DNA of 64,000 nucleotides from Nocardioides abyssi (GTDB lineage Bacteria > Actinomycetota > Actinomycetes > Propionibacteriales > Nocardioidaceae): contig NZ_JAUHJR010000010.1 in NCBI RefSeq assembly GCF_030412915.1, positions 31,890 to 95,889 of the forward strand. Direction: 5' to 3'. The stretch's first letter is position 1. Every line of letters starts with the position of its first letter. Both the position numbers and the translations under genes were made by a program. The notes beneath the pieces were generated by a model. It made no database searches and was not told the origin of the DNA. It saw only the letters and a list, made by a program, of their open reading frames with translations. Shown here piece by piece: positions 40,120 to 50,900 of this stretch.

Positions 40120-41460
40120 GTGCGTGCTCTCGGAACGGCTGCCCTCGCCCTGACGATCGTCGTCGGCGGCCTCGCCGCGACGGGGACGGGAGCGCTCGCC
40201 GACGACGCCGACCGGGCCCCGTCCCGCCAGCAGGTGGAGCGGGCCGAGCGGGCCGTCACCGACCGGGCCGGCGACGTGGCCGCCGTCCGGGCGCGGCTCG
40301 CGGTCGTCCAGCACGAGGCCGACCGGGCCGCGGTCGAGGCCGGCCGCGCCGCCGAGGCGTGGAACGGTGCGCGCTGGCGCGCGGCCGAGGCCCGCCGCGA
40401 CGTGCGCCGTGCGGAGCGACGGGCCACCGCGGCCGGGCGCGACCTCGACCGGCAGCAGCGCGCCTACAGCGGCGCCGTCACCGCGTCGTACCAGCTCTCC
40501 CCGAGCCTCAACGCCCTCACCGCGCTGACCTCCGAGGGTGGCATCGAGGGCGTGCTGGGCCGCTCGGCGACCGTGCGCAACGCCGCCGACGCGCTGGAGG
40601 GGCGGTACGACGAGTTCCGCGCCGCCGTCACGCTCGCCGAGGTCGCGGGCGACCAGGCGCAGCGCGCCCGCGACGAGGCCGACGCCGCCGCCGAGCAGGC
40701 CCGCGAGGCGCGGGACGCGGCCGCCGCCTCGGCCGCCTCCGCGGAGACCGCGGCCCGGGACGTCGCCACCGAGCGCGACGCGCTCGTCGCCGACCTGGCC
40801 CGCCTCCAGGGCACGAGCACCGAGCTGGCCGCGCAGCGGCAGGCCGCGCTCGAGCAGCGTGCCCAGGAGGCGGCCGCCCAGGCTGCGGCCGACGCAGCCG
40901 CCGCAGCCGCTGCGGCCGAGCAGGAGGAGCCGCCGGCGCCGGAGCAGGCGCCCGCGACCCCGCCGGAGCCGGCCCCGACCCAGCAGCCCCAGCCCGAGCC
41001 GACCCAGGAGCCCACCGGGGAGCCCGCGCCGACCCAGCAGCCCGAGCCCACCCCGGAGCCCGCACCCTCCCAGGAGTCCGACAGCACCCCGGCCCCAGCG
41101 GCCGGCGGGGCGCAGGCGGCCATCGCGTTCGCCCGCGCGCAGCTCGGCGAGCCCTACCGCTGGGGCGCGGCCGGCCCGTCGGCGTGGGACTGCTCCGGCC
41201 TGACGGCGGGGGCGTGGGCCGAGGGCGGGCGGAGCCTGCCGCACTACTCGGTCGCGCAGTACGAGCAGTCCACCCCGATCTCCGCCGACGGCCTGCGCCC
41301 GGGCGACCTGGTCTTCTGGAGCGACGGCGGGCCGTCGTCGATCTACCACGTGGCGCTCTACACCGGCGCCGGCCGGATCATCCACGCCCCGCGCACCGGC
41401 CGGCCGGTCGTCGAGGAGTCGATGTGGGCCTGGGCGCCGGACCTGTTCGCCCGCCCCTGA
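40120..41460 (+). CDS. Secreted NlpC/P60 peptidoglycan endopeptidase
   Basis: A 446-residue exported protein: signal peptide (1–27), a long Ala/Arg/Glu-rich coiled coil (about 35–268), a Pro/Gln/Glu/Thr-rich linker (about 269–327), and an NlpC/P60 domain (328–446). The catalytic cysteine is C358 in WDCSGLT and the histidines are H410 (YHVALY) and H422 (IHAPRTG). It should cut peptide stems of peptidoglycan, as RipA/CwlO-type proteins do in cell separation; the coiled coil normally restrains the enzyme until an FtsEX-like partner acts. Confidence 0.92.
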   Translation: MRALGTAALALTIVVGGLAATGTGALADDADRAPSRQQVERAERAVTDRAGDVAAVRARLAVVQHEADRAAVEAGRAAEAWNGARWRAAEARRDVRRAERRATAAGRDLDRQQRAYSGAVTASYQLSPSLNALTALTSEGGIEGVLGRSATVRNAADALEGRYDEFRAAVTLAEVAGDQAQRARDEADAAAEQAREARDAAAASAASAETAARDVATERDALVADLARLQGTSTELAAQRQAALEQRAQEAAAQAAADAAAAAAAAEQEEPPAPEQAPATPPEPAPTQQPQPEPTQEPTGEPAPTQQPEPTPEPAPSQESDSTPAPAAGGAQAAIAFARAQLGEPYRWGAAGPSAWDCSGLTAGAWAEGGRSLPHYSVAQYEQSTPISADGLRPGDLVFWSDGGPSSIYHVALYTGAGRIIHAPRTGRPVVEESMWAWAPDLFARP

Positions 41461-41534
41461 CCCGCTCCAGACCGGTGCCGTGACCCGGCTCGCACCCGGG
41501 TTGACGGCCCCGACCCGCGGGTAACGAGGGGGAC

Positions 41535-43580
41535 ATGGCGACCGACACCGTGCCCCCGTCCTCGGCCGAGGACGTCCCCACCGAGCCCGGCGGCACCCCG
41601 CAGAGCGACACCGACGCCCACGTCGAGTCGAGGTCCGGCTACCGGCAGCCCCAGGTCGACGTGGCGGCGATGACGCGGCTGCTCGACGGCACGTACGCCG
41701 AGGTCCGCAACCTGGTGCGCACCAACCTGGCGGAGTACTCCTCCATCCTCGAGGACGCCGAGACCATGTCGCGGGCGGACTTCCGGGAGCGGGTCAAGGA
41801 CGTCGTCGTCGAGATGGCCTCCACCGGCCAGACCGGGATGGGCTTCCCCGTCGAGCACGGCGGCGGCGGTGACATCGGCGCGTCGATCGCGGCGTTCGAG
41901 ACCCTGGCGTACGGCGACCTGTCGGTGCTGGTCAAGGTCGGTGTGCAGTTCGGCCTCTTCGGCGGCGCGATCCTGCAGCTGGGCAGCAAGCACCACCACG
42001 ACGCCTACCTGCCCGACCTGATCACCGGGAAGCTGATGGGCTGCTTCGCGATGACCGAGTCCGGCCACGGCTCCAACGTCCAGGCGCTCGGCACGGTCGC
42101 GACGTACGACGTCGCCACCCAGGAGTTCGTCGTGACCACGACGACCGAGGCGGCCCGCAAGGACTACATCGGCAACGCCGCCGCCCACGCCCGGCTCGGC
42201 GTGGTCTTCGCCCAGCTCGAGGTCGCCGGCGAGCGGCACGGCGTGCACGCGTTCGTGGTGCCGCTGCGTGACGAGGACGGCACTGTCCTCGACGGCGTCC
42301 GGATCGAGGACGACGGCCGCAAGATGGGCCTCAACGGCGTCGACAACGGCCGGATCTGGTTCGACCACGTCCGCGTCCCGCGGGAGAACCTGCTCAACCG
42401 CTTCGCCGACGTCACGCCGGCGGGTGTCTACGAGAGCGGGATCGAGAACCCCAACCGCCGCTTCTTCACGATGCTCGGCACCCTCATCCAGGGCCGGGTC
42501 TGCGTCGGCGGCGCCGGCATCAACGCCTCCAAGGTCGCGCTGACGCTCGCGGTGAAGTACGCCAACAAGCGCCGCCAGTTCGAGGCCACCAGCGAGGACA
42601 CCGAGGAGCTGCTCCTCGACTACGGCATGCACCAGCGGCGGCTGCTGCCGCTGCTCGCGCGCACCTACGCGCTGCACTTCGCCCAGGAGGAGCTCGCCTC
42701 CCAGCTCCACGACGTGCTGTCCGGCGTGGTTGAGGACGAGCACACCCAGCGCGAGCTCGAGGCGCGCGCCGCCGGCACCAAGGCGCTCGGCACGTGGCAC
42801 GCCACCCGCACCATCCAGGAGTGCCGCGAGGCGTGCGGCGGAGCCGGCTACCTCTCGGTCAACCGGTTCGACGCGCTCAAGGCCGACACCGACGTCTTCA
42901 CCACCTTCGAGGGCGACAACACCGTCCTGCTCCAGCTGGTGGCCAAGGGCCTGCTCACCGACTACGCCAGCGAGTTCAGCGACATGGACCAGCTCGGCAT
43001 GGTCCGGTTCGTCACCGGCCTCGCGGTGGAGACCGTCATCGAGCGCACGGCGGTCAACAAGCTGCTCGAGCGGATCCGCGACGTGCTGCCCGGCGGCGAC
43101 GAGTGGGACCAGGAGGCCGGGCTGCTCGACCCCGACTACCAGCTGGCGATGCTCCGCTTCCGCGAGGAGCACATCGTCTCCGGCGTCGCCCGCCGGCTCA
43201 AGCGCGGCATCGACCGCGGGATGAACCCCGGCGAGGTCTTCTCCCGTGTGCAGGACCACGTCATCGCGGCCGGCCGCGCGCACGTCGAGCGGCTGGTGCT
43301 CGAGGCGTTCGTGGCCAAGACCGCGGCGCTGCCCGACGGCGACCAGAAGGTCGCGCTGAACCTGCTGTGCGACCTGCACGCGCTGAGCACGATCGAGGCC
43401 GACCGGGCCTGGTTCATGGAGCACGGCCGCCTCTCGGTCGCCCGCTCCAAGGCGATCAGCCGCGAGATCGGCAGCCTGTGTCGCAAGATCCGCCCCCTCG
43501 CCGAGGAGCTGGTCGAGGCGTTCGCGGTCCCGCGGGAGATGCTCCGCTCGCCCGACCTGCTGGACTGGCCGCCGGCCTGA
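41535..43580 (+). CDS. Acyl-CoA dehydrogenase/acyl-CoA oxidase-like flavoprotein
   Basis: A 681-residue FAD enzyme that should introduce the 2,3-double bond in an acyl-CoA. FAMTESGHGSNVQALGTVAT, the FVVPLRDEDG segment, ARKDYIGNAA and FTTFEGDNTVLLQLVAKGLL are characteristic of the acyl-CoA oxidase (ACOX) branch, and the extra C-terminal helical domain makes it much longer than ordinary acyl-CoA dehydrogenases (about 380–400). Whether oxygen or ETF is the electron acceptor cannot be read from the sequence. It converges on ppa, with a terminator hairpin between. Confidence 0.9.
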   Translation: MATDTVPPSSAEDVPTEPGGTPQSDTDAHVESRSGYRQPQVDVAAMTRLLDGTYAEVRNLVRTNLAEYSSILEDAETMSRADFRERVKDVVVEMASTGQTGMGFPVEHGGGGDIGASIAAFETLAYGDLSVLVKVGVQFGLFGGAILQLGSKHHHDAYLPDLITGKLMGCFAMTESGHGSNVQALGTVATYDVATQEFVVTTTTEAARKDYIGNAAAHARLGVVFAQLEVAGERHGVHAFVVPLRDEDGTVLDGVRIEDDGRKMGLNGVDNGRIWFDHVRVPRENLLNRFADVTPAGVYESGIENPNRRFFTMLGTLIQGRVCVGGAGINASKVALTLAVKYANKRRQFEATSEDTEELLLDYGMHQRRLLPLLARTYALHFAQEELASQLHDVLSGVVEDEHTQRELEARAAGTKALGTWHATRTIQECREACGGAGYLSVNRFDALKADTDVFTTFEGDNTVLLQLVAKGLLTDYASEFSDMDQLGMVRFVTGLAVETVIERTAVNKLLERIRDVLPGGDEWDQEAGLLDPDYQLAMLRFREEHIVSGVARRLKRGIDRGMNPGEVFSRVQDHVIAAGRAHVERLVLEAFVAKTAALPDGDQKVALNLLCDLHALSTIEADRAWFMEHGRLSVARSKAISREIGSLCRKIRPLAEELVEAFAVPREMLRSPDLLDWPPA

Positions 43581-43601
43581 CGGCGTACCCCTCCGACACG
43601 C

Positions 43602-43638
43602 ACGAGCGCCCGGCCCCTCAGGGGGACCGGGCGCTCGT
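43602..43638. terminator. Bidirectional terminator between convergent genes
   Basis: ACGAGCGCCCGG and CCGGGCGCTCGT form a 12-bp stem with a further CCC/GGG inside. It lies midway between the acyl-CoA oxidase-like gene and ppa, which converge. Confidence 0.8.
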
Positions 43639-43662
43639 CGTACGTCGGGTGGTGCGTGGGGC

Positions 43663-44160
43663 TCAGTAGTGGCCGCCGTTGTCCTTGTAGCGGGCGAAGG
43701 AGGCGTGCACCTCGGCCTCGGCCTCGGCGCGGCCGACCCACTCGGCGCCCTCGACCGACTTGCCGGGCTCGAGGTCCTTGTAGACCTCGAAGAAGTGCTG
43801 GATCTCGAGGCGGTCGAACTTCGAGACGTGGCTGATGTCGCGCAGGTGCTCCAGGCGCGGGTCGGTCGACGGGACGCAGAGGACCTTGTCGTCGCCGCCT
43901 GCCTCGTCGGTCATGCGGAACATGCCGATCGCGCGGCACTTGATCAGGCAGCCCGGGAACGTCGGCTCCTGGAGGATGACCAGCGCGTCGAGCGGGTCGC
44001 CGTCCATGCCGAGGGTGTCCTCGATGTAGCCGTAGTCGGCGGGGTACTGCGTCGAGGTGAAGAGGGTCCGGTCCAGGCGGAGACGCCCGGACTCGTGGTC
44101 GACCTCGTACTTGTTGCGCTGACCCTTCGGGATCTCGACCAGGACGTCGAACTCGAGCAC
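43663..44160 (-). CDS. ppa: Inorganic pyrophosphatase
   Basis: Family I soluble pyrophosphatase, 165 residues, hydrolysing PPi released by biosynthesis. [49 protein letters not shown] and the [13 protein letters not shown] segment contain the usual metal-binding acidic residues. The short length fits the hexameric bacterial type. It is divergent from dacB, the classic arrangement at the edge of the tilS–ftsH–fol neighbourhood. Confidence 0.96.
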   Translation of the reverse strand: MLEFDVLVEIPKGQRNKYEVDHESGRLRLDRTLFTSTQYPADYGYIEDTLGMDGDPLDALVILQEPTFPGCLIKCRAIGMFRMTDEAGGDDKVLCVPSTDPRLEHLRDISHVSKFDRLEIQHFFEVYKDLEPGKSVEGAEWVGRAEAEAEVHASFARYKDNGGHY

Positions 44161-44266
44161 GTGTTTCCTCCGCTGGCTCCGGGGGGCGTTTCAGGACGGC
44201 CCGGGACGGGCCAGGGGGACAGTGTCCCGCAGAATGGGTCCCAACGCTCATCCGGAGGGAGGAATC

Positions 44267-45715
44267 GTGGCGCGACGTGATGCACGCCACGGTCCTCGGC
44301 GCGCGCGTCTGCTGCCGCTCGTCGTGCTCCTCGTGCTCGCGGTGGCCGCCGCGGCGACCTGGCGGTTCGACGTCCTCGACCGCTGGCTGGAGCCCGACCG
44401 GCCGGCGGACCCGGCCGCCGTCGCCCCGCCCGACGAGCTCGACCTCCCGGCGGTCGACGTCGCGCCCGTCGTGGCCGAGGAAGCGACCGGGCCCTCGCCG
44501 CTGGCGGCCGCGGCGGTCCGCCGGGCGGTCCGCCCGCTGCTCTCCGACGACGACCTCGGCCGCCACGTGCTGGCCGCGGTCGGCCCGCTCGACGGCGCCG
44601 GCGTGCTCGTGCGCACCGGCTCCGGCGCCCCGCTCGCGATCCCCGCGTCCACCACGAAGGTGGTGACGTCGACGGCAGCGCTCCTCGCGATGGCCCCCGA
44701 CGCCCGCTTCACCACCCGCGTCGTCGAGGCGGGCCCCCGCGGCATCGTGCTCGTCGGGGGCGGCGACCCGTTCCTGGCCAGCGAGCCGGCGGACCTCGAC
44801 GGCGCGGACACCCCCGTCTGGCCCGAGCGGGCCGACGTCACCACGCTCGCCCGCGCCACCGCCGACGCCCTGCTCGCCGCGGGGCGCACCCGGGTCCGGC
44901 TCGGCTACGACACCTCGCTCTTCAGCGGCCCGGAGGTGAGCCCGCGGTGGCGCCCCGACTACGTCCCCGACGGGGTGGTCTCGCCGATCACCGCGCTGTG
45001 GGTCGACGAGGGCCGCCCCGCCGAGGGGTTCGGCCGGGTCGAGGACCCCGCGCTCACCGCGGCCACCGTCTTCGCCGGGGTGCTGGCCCGCCGTGGGGTC
45101 GCGGTCGCCGGCGTCCCCCGCGAGCAGGTCGCGCCCGCCGGCGCGGTCGAGCTCGCCGCCGTGACCAGCGCACCGCTGTCGCAGGTGGTCGAGCGCGTGC
45201 TCGAGGTGAGCGACAACGAGGCTGCTGAGGTGCTGCTGCGCCACGTGGGGCTGGCCACCGAGGACGAAGGCTCCTTCGCGGCCGGCCGGCGCGGCGTCGT
45301 ACGGCTCCTGGGGGAGGTGGGCGTCGACCTCGGCCGCACGGTCCTGTGGGACGGCAGCGGGCTCTCGCGGGAGAACCGGGTCGAGCCCGCCGCGCTCGTC
45401 GACGTGCTGCGCCTGGCGGCCTCCGACGACCACCCCGAGCTGCGGGCGGTGGTGACCGGGCTGCCGGTGGCGGGCTTCACCGGCTCGCTGACCGACCGGT
45501 TCGACACCGGCGCGGCGGAGGGGCGTGGCCGGGTCCGCGCCAAGACCGGCACGCTCACCGGCGTCACCTCGCTGGCCGGGATCGCCACCGACCGCGACGG
45601 TCGCGCGATGGTCTTCGTGATGCTCGCCGACCGCGTGCAGGTGGAGGACACCCTCGACGCGCGCGACGCCATGGACGCGGCCGCCGCCGCGCTCGGCGCT
45701 TGCCGCTGCGGATAG
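44267..45715 (+). CDS. dacB: D-alanyl-D-alanine carboxypeptidase/endopeptidase (PBP4 type)
   Basis: Class C penicillin-binding protein of 482 residues. After a membrane anchor or uncleaved signal (about 14–33) the active-site motifs are SxxK at S128–K131 (PASTTK), SxN at S315–N317 (SDNEAAEVLLRH) and KTG at 426–428. It trims D-alanine from peptidoglycan stems and can cut cross-links. The GTG start is preceded by GGAGGGAGG. It is divergent from ppa and precedes the DUF2342 gene by 9 bp. Confidence 0.94.
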   Translation: MARRDARHGPRRARLLPLVVLLVLAVAAAATWRFDVLDRWLEPDRPADPAAVAPPDELDLPAVDVAPVVAEEATGPSPLAAAAVRRAVRPLLSDDDLGRHVLAAVGPLDGAGVLVRTGSGAPLAIPASTTKVVTSTAALLAMAPDARFTTRVVEAGPRGIVLVGGGDPFLASEPADLDGADTPVWPERADVTTLARATADALLAAGRTRVRLGYDTSLFSGPEVSPRWRPDYVPDGVVSPITALWVDEGRPAEGFGRVEDPALTAATVFAGVLARRGVAVAGVPREQVAPAGAVELAAVTSAPLSQVVERVLEVSDNEAAEVLLRHVGLATEDEGSFAAGRRGVVRLLGEVGVDLGRTVLWDGSGLSRENRVEPAALVDVLRLAASDDHPELRAVVTGLPVAGFTGSLTDRFDTGAAEGRGRVRAKTGTLTGVTSLAGIATDRDGRAMVFVMLADRVQVEDTLDARDAMDAAAAALGACRCG

Positions 45716-45724
45716 TTTCGGGCC

Positions 45725-46762
45725 ATGAGCGAGAGCGTCGAGGCCATGGTCGACTGGGACCTCGCGGTCTCCCTCGGCACCCGCATCGCCGGTGAGGGCC
45801 CCGAGGTGACCCGCGACCAGGCCGCCGCCGCGGTCGCCGAGCTCCGCGCCGACGCCGACCGCTCCACCGGGCTGGTGCGCGACTTCACCGGCCTCGTCGC
45901 GCAGGAGCGCACCGCGCCCGTCCTCGTCGTCGACCGGGCCGGCTGGGTGCAGGCCAACGCCGACGGCTTCAAGACCGTGCTCGCCCCGGTCGTCGAGACC
46001 CTGACCGCCAAGAAGTCCCCCAGCGGGCTGTCCCAGGCCGTCGGCTCCAAGATCACCGGGGCCGAGGTCGGCGGGCTGCTCGGCTTCCTCGCCGGCAAGG
46101 TGCTCGGCCAGTTCGACCCGTTCCACGACCCGCACGGGCGGCTGCTGCTCGTCGCGCCCAACATCGTCCACGTCGAGCGCGAGATCGGCGCCGACCCCAC
46201 CGACTTCCGGCTGTGGGTCTGCCTGCACGAGGAAACCCACCGCGTGCAGTTCACCGCGGTGCCGTGGATGCGCGACCACCTCTTCGCCCAGATCGAGGCG
46301 CTCGCCGCCACGATGAAGCCCGACGCGCTCCTCGACGACGGGCTCAAGCGGGCCCTCGAGTCGTTCCGCCAGGGCGCCCGCGCCGGCAGCCTCCTCGACA
46401 TCGTCGGGTCGCCGGAGCAGAAGGAGATCCTCGACCGCGTCACCGCCGTCATGTCGCTGCTCGAGGGGCACGCCGACGTCGTCATGGACGGGGTCGGCCC
46501 CACCGTCATCCCGAGCGTCGCGAAGATCCGCGCCAGCTTCGACGAGCGCCGCAAGGGCGTGGGCACCCTCGACCGCATCCTGCGCCGGCTGCTCGGCCTC
46601 GACGCGAAGATGGCGCAGTACCGCGACGGCGCCCGCTTCGTCCGCGGCGTCGTCGACAAGGTCGGCATGGCGGAGTTCAACGCCGTCTGGGAGCGCCCGG
46701 AGAACCTCCCCACCCGCGACGAGGTCGCCGACCCCGACCTGTGGGTCACCCGCGTCCTGTGA
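45725..46762 (+). CDS. DUF2342 zinc-dependent metallopeptidase
   Basis: A 345-residue protein of the actinobacterial DUF2342 family, sometimes mislabelled as F420-biosynthesis-associated. The HExxH zinc motif is H168–H172 in CLHEETHRVQF, and a third ligand region, GHADVVMDGVGP, follows at about 249–260. No signal peptide is present, so it is cytoplasmic. Its substrate is unknown. Its place between dacB and tilS is conserved in many actinobacteria. TAGTTT lies 6 nt before the ATG. Confidence 0.88.
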   Translation: MSESVEAMVDWDLAVSLGTRIAGEGPEVTRDQAAAAVAELRADADRSTGLVRDFTGLVAQERTAPVLVVDRAGWVQANADGFKTVLAPVVETLTAKKSPSGLSQAVGSKITGAEVGGLLGFLAGKVLGQFDPFHDPHGRLLLVAPNIVHVEREIGADPTDFRLWVCLHEETHRVQFTAVPWMRDHLFAQIEALAATMKPDALLDDGLKRALESFRQGARAGSLLDIVGSPEQKEILDRVTAVMSLLEGHADVVMDGVGPTVIPSVAKIRASFDERRKGVGTLDRILRRLLGLDAKMAQYRDGARFVRGVVDKVGMAEFNAVWERPENLPTRDEVADPDLWVTRVL

Positions 46763-46777
46763 CGAGCTGACCCGCTG

Positions 46778-47782
46778 ATGTCGCTGCACCCCGCCGTCGC
46801 GGCGGTACGACGCGGCGTCCGCGCCGCCCTCGCGCCGCTCCCACCCGGCGTACCCGTCGTCGTGGCGTGCTCCGGCGGGGCCGACTCCCTCGCGCTGCTC
46901 GCCGCCACCGTCTTCGAGGGGCACAAGGCCGGCCTCCGCGTCGTCGGGGCGGTCGTGGACCACGGCCTCCAGGACGGCTCGGCCGACCACACCGCCCGGG
47001 TCGTCGACCAGATGGCCGGCCTCGGCGCGGACGAGACGCTGTCGGCCCGCGTGCAGGTCGACCCTGCCGGGCTCGGCGTCGAGGCGGCCGCACGACGAGC
47101 GCGGTACGCCGTGCTGGAGCAGGTCGCCGCCCACTTCGCCACCACCGACGGCCCCGCCACCGTTCCCGCCACGGTCCTGCTCGGCCACACCCGTGACGAC
47201 CAGGCCGAGACGGTCCTGCTCGGGCTGGCCCGCGGCTCCGGCGGCCGCTCGCTCGCCGGCATGCGCCGTGCCTTCGGCCCGTTCGTGCGGCCGCTGCTCG
47301 ACGTCACCCGCGACGACACCGTCACCGCCTGCCAGGTTGAGGGCATCCCCTTCTGGGACGACCCCCACAACGCCGATCCCGGCTATGCCCGCGTCCGTGT
47401 CCGCCGCACTGTCCTGCCGGTCCTCGAGGAGCAGCTCGGCCCCGGCGTCGCCGCCACCCTCGCCCGCACGGCCGACCAGGTCCGCCACGACGTCGACCAC
47501 CTCGACGACCTCGCCGAGACCCGCCACGGCGCCCTCGTCGCGGACGCCTCCGACGGCTCGCTCCCCGTCGACGCCCTCCTCGAGGACCACCCGGCGATCC
47601 GCCACCGCGTCCTCCGCCTCGCCGCCCTCGCCGCCGGCGCCCCCGCCTCCGAGCTCTTCTCCGAGCACGTCCTCGCCGTCGACGCCCTCCTCACCGACTG
47701 GCACGGCCAGAAGTGGGTCGACCTCCCCGGCCACCTCCGCGCCCGCCGCCTCGAGGGCCGCGTCGTCGTCAGCCGCGCCTGA
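46778..47782 (+). CDS. tilS: tRNA(Ile)-lysidine synthase
   Basis: ATP-dependent enzyme that attaches lysine to C34 of the AUA-reading tRNA(Ile). The PP-loop SGGADS is at residues 32–37, with LGHTRDDQAETVLLGLARGS and RPLLDVTRDDTVTACQVEGI further on; the helical C-terminal domain is short, as usual in actinobacteria (334 residues in all). The gene is essential in most bacteria. Its normal 3' neighbour hpt is here displaced by a large secreted-protein gene. Confidence 0.94.
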   Translation: MSLHPAVAAVRRGVRAALAPLPPGVPVVVACSGGADSLALLAATVFEGHKAGLRVVGAVVDHGLQDGSADHTARVVDQMAGLGADETLSARVQVDPAGLGVEAAARRARYAVLEQVAAHFATTDGPATVPATVLLGHTRDDQAETVLLGLARGSGGRSLAGMRRAFGPFVRPLLDVTRDDTVTACQVEGIPFWDDPHNADPGYARVRVRRTVLPVLEEQLGPGVAATLARTADQVRHDVDHLDDLAETRHGALVADASDGSLPVDALLEDHPAIRHRVLRLAALAAGAPASELFSEHVLAVDALLTDWHGQKWVDLPGHLRARRLEGRVVVSRA

Positions 47783-47953
47783 TCGCGGTACGCCCCGACC
47801 CCAGGCCGCCGCGTAGTCCTTCCATGCGTTGCAGGACCACTGGTCTGGTCGGAACGGGTCATTGCCTCGGCATTCTGGCCGGTTCCCGCGGCCGAGGCCG
47901 CTGCTCGCTCCTAGGTTCCGCGCATCCGTGATCTGCTGAATCCGAGGACGCCC

Positions 47954-50900
47954 ATGAGATCGACCCCGACCCGTCGGCCGCTGTTCCTGCTCGCCATCGT
48001 GCTGGCCCTCGTCCTGTCCGGCCTGGGCTTCTCGCCCGCGCTGGCGGACGAGGAGACCGGCCCCACGACGCTGGTGACCGCCATCGCACGGGACGCCCAG
48101 ACCGGGGCCCTGCTCGACGGCGTCGAGGTCCACCTCGTCCAGCACGACGGAGACTCGTGGTATCCCGTCGACCAGAGGACGACGGAGGACGGGAGCGCGG
48201 TGTTCGCCGTTCCTCCGGGCAACTACGTCCTGGGCTTCCGGCCGCCCGGTCGGGCCTATGTCCCGGTGCTGGGCAACGGCGTCGACCCCCAACCGGAGAG
48301 GCCAGGGGATCCGGGCACGTTCACCGTCGCCGACGACACCCCCGACCTCGAGTACGTGAGCATGCTCCGCCAGCGATGGAGCGCGGACGGGCCCGCCGTC
48401 CACGGCGTCCTGGCCGGCCCTGGGGGCGTGCGTCCGGACGGTGTGCTGGTCGAGGCGTACGAGGTCGGTGACTCCGAGCCCGCTGCATCGGTCGAGACCT
48501 ATGCCTCGCGTCGACCGAACGGTCCGCAGCACGGCTACTTCGAGCTGTTCCTCCAGCCCGGGACCTACGACCTGCGCATCAGCGACCCGTTCGACGAGCG
48601 GTACGAGGCGCGGACCGTTCCGGGCGTCGAGGTCACCACGGAGTCCCAGGACCTGGGGACGATCGACCTCGAGGCCGCAGGTCAGCCGCCCGCCGGCGGC
48701 ATCTCGCTCACCGTCGTCGACGAGAACGATGTCCCCGTGCCGGGCGTGTGGGTGGACATCTACCGTCGCGACCCGCGCACCGGGCGTTTCGGATCCGTGA
48801 TGGGCGGTCTGCCCGAGCCAGGGTCGAGCTCGCTCCAGTTCGACGGACTGCGGACGGGACGCACCTACACCGCCTGCGCCCGGTTCGGCACGACCGAACA
48901 GTGCTTGGGCGGCGCGAACAGGCCTGGCGAGGCCGAGACGTTCGAGGTCTCGGCGGACGTGTCGACCGCGGTCGGTCCGCTGGTCGTCACCCCTCTGTCG
49001 ACACTCGCCGGGGCCGTCCGCGCGCCCCACGGGACGATCGTGGGCAAGCCGAAGGTGACCGCGTGGGTCTGGAGCGGAGAGTTCGAGGCGTGGACGCGGT
49101 ACGCCCATCGCACCGGCCGTCCGGACGGCTCGTTCGGCATCGAGGTCCCGACGGGCGCGACGGTCGCGCTGCAGGTCGGACGCAACGGGTTCGCCCGCAC
49201 CTACACCGGCGGGGGCAACGAACGACCGGGGGTGCCGACGGCTGACAACAGCCTCATGGCTGGGCCGGGAACGACGCAGGTAGGTCGGATCGAGCTCGAG
49301 CCGCTCCCGTTCGCGAACAGCGCCGGACCCGTTGTCAAGGGCGCGGAGGGCGAGCACTGCCTCTCCCAGCCGCTCGGTCGCAACGACGACAGGTCGACGC
49401 GGCGGGTCGCCATCCCGTTCGACCTCACCTTCTTCGGGTCCGAGTACTCGAAGATCTACATCAACAACAACGGCAACGTGACCTTCGACGGGCCGCGTGG
49501 TGCCTACACGCCCGAGGCCATCAACGGCGGCCCTGACGAGCAGGACGGCGCGATCATCGCCCCGTTCTTCGCGGACGTCGACACCCGAGGACTGGAGTCC
49601 AGGATCGTTACGTACGGCACCTCGCCGGACGGCAACAGCCTGTGCGTGAACTGGGCCGACGTCGGCTACTTCCCGAGCAGGACCGACAAGCTCAACACCT
49701 TCCAGCTCGTCCTGTCCAAGGCGACCGGGTCCGGGGTCGTGCCTGGGGACTTCGACATCACCTTCAACTACAACAGGGTCGAGTGGGAGACCGGCGACGC
49801 CAGCGGAGGCTCGGACGGCATGGGCGGCACGTCGGCGCTCGCCGGCTTCACCGCCGGCACCGGTGAGCCCGGGACGTTCGTCCAGCTCGACGGCTCGCTC
49901 GAGAACGGTGCCCTGGTGGAAGGCGGACCCAAGTCCCTGTCCACCCGCTCGCAGAACTCCGCGACGCCGGGTCGGTTCATCTTCCGGGTGCGCAACGACG
50001 TCGCGAACGCCGACCTGGGCGACCTCCGCGGTCGTGTCCTGCTGCCCGACGGGGAGACGGCGGCACCCGGGGCCGTCGTCCAGGCCTGCACGAGGGGATC
50101 GGTCTGCCCGACCACGACGACCAACGACACTGGCCGGTTCGTCTTCACCGGCATCCCCGTCGGTGAGTACGTCCTGCGGGTGAACCCCCCTGCTGTCGAG
50201 GGCCTCACCCTCCTGTCGGCCATCTCCAGTGCCTCCGTCCAACCGGACGGGAACGCGCAGGACGTCACCGTCGTGCTGGAGGAGCCGGTCATCGCCGGAC
50301 CCCAGGACGTCGTGCTCACCACGGCCGGCAGCACGCCGGGCGCTGGCGCCGTGAGGGTGGGGGACGACGGTGTGCCGGTCACGGATTACCGGGCGGACCT
50401 CGACCTCGTCGTCAACGGCTGCCCCGGCGTCATCGACCCCACCTTCACCCTGACGCTCAACGGTGCGGTCCAGGCGACCGGCGCACTGGTGGAGGAGTCG
50501 CCGGGCAGGTACACGGCGGTCGTTCCGGCGACCTACCCGCAGCACGGCGCCGCCAACCTCACGACGAGCGTGCCGCGGGACTGCGGCGATCGCACGACGG
50601 TCGGGTTCGACCTGTACATCGACCCCTCGGGCGTCGTGACGGACCAGTACGGGCGGCTCCTCGCCGGTGCCGAGGTCACTCTCCGACGGTCCGACTCCGA
50701 GAACGGGACCTACGGGATCCTCCCGGACGGCAGCGCGCTGATGTCCTCGAGCAACCGAACCAACCCCGACACCACGGACCCGGTGGGTTACTTCCGCTGG
50801 GACGTGGTGACCGGCTGGTACAAGGTCGACGCCAGCAAGAGCGGCTGCGCCCCGGCCTCGACGCCCGCACTCGAGGTGCCGCCGGAGCGCTTGGACCTGT

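Noticed and set aside
45725-46762. Coenzyme F420 biosynthesis protein
   Set aside because: The DUF2342 family has been labelled this way, but the sequence shows an HExxH metallopeptidase motif and no F420-pathway feature, and no F420 gene is nearby.
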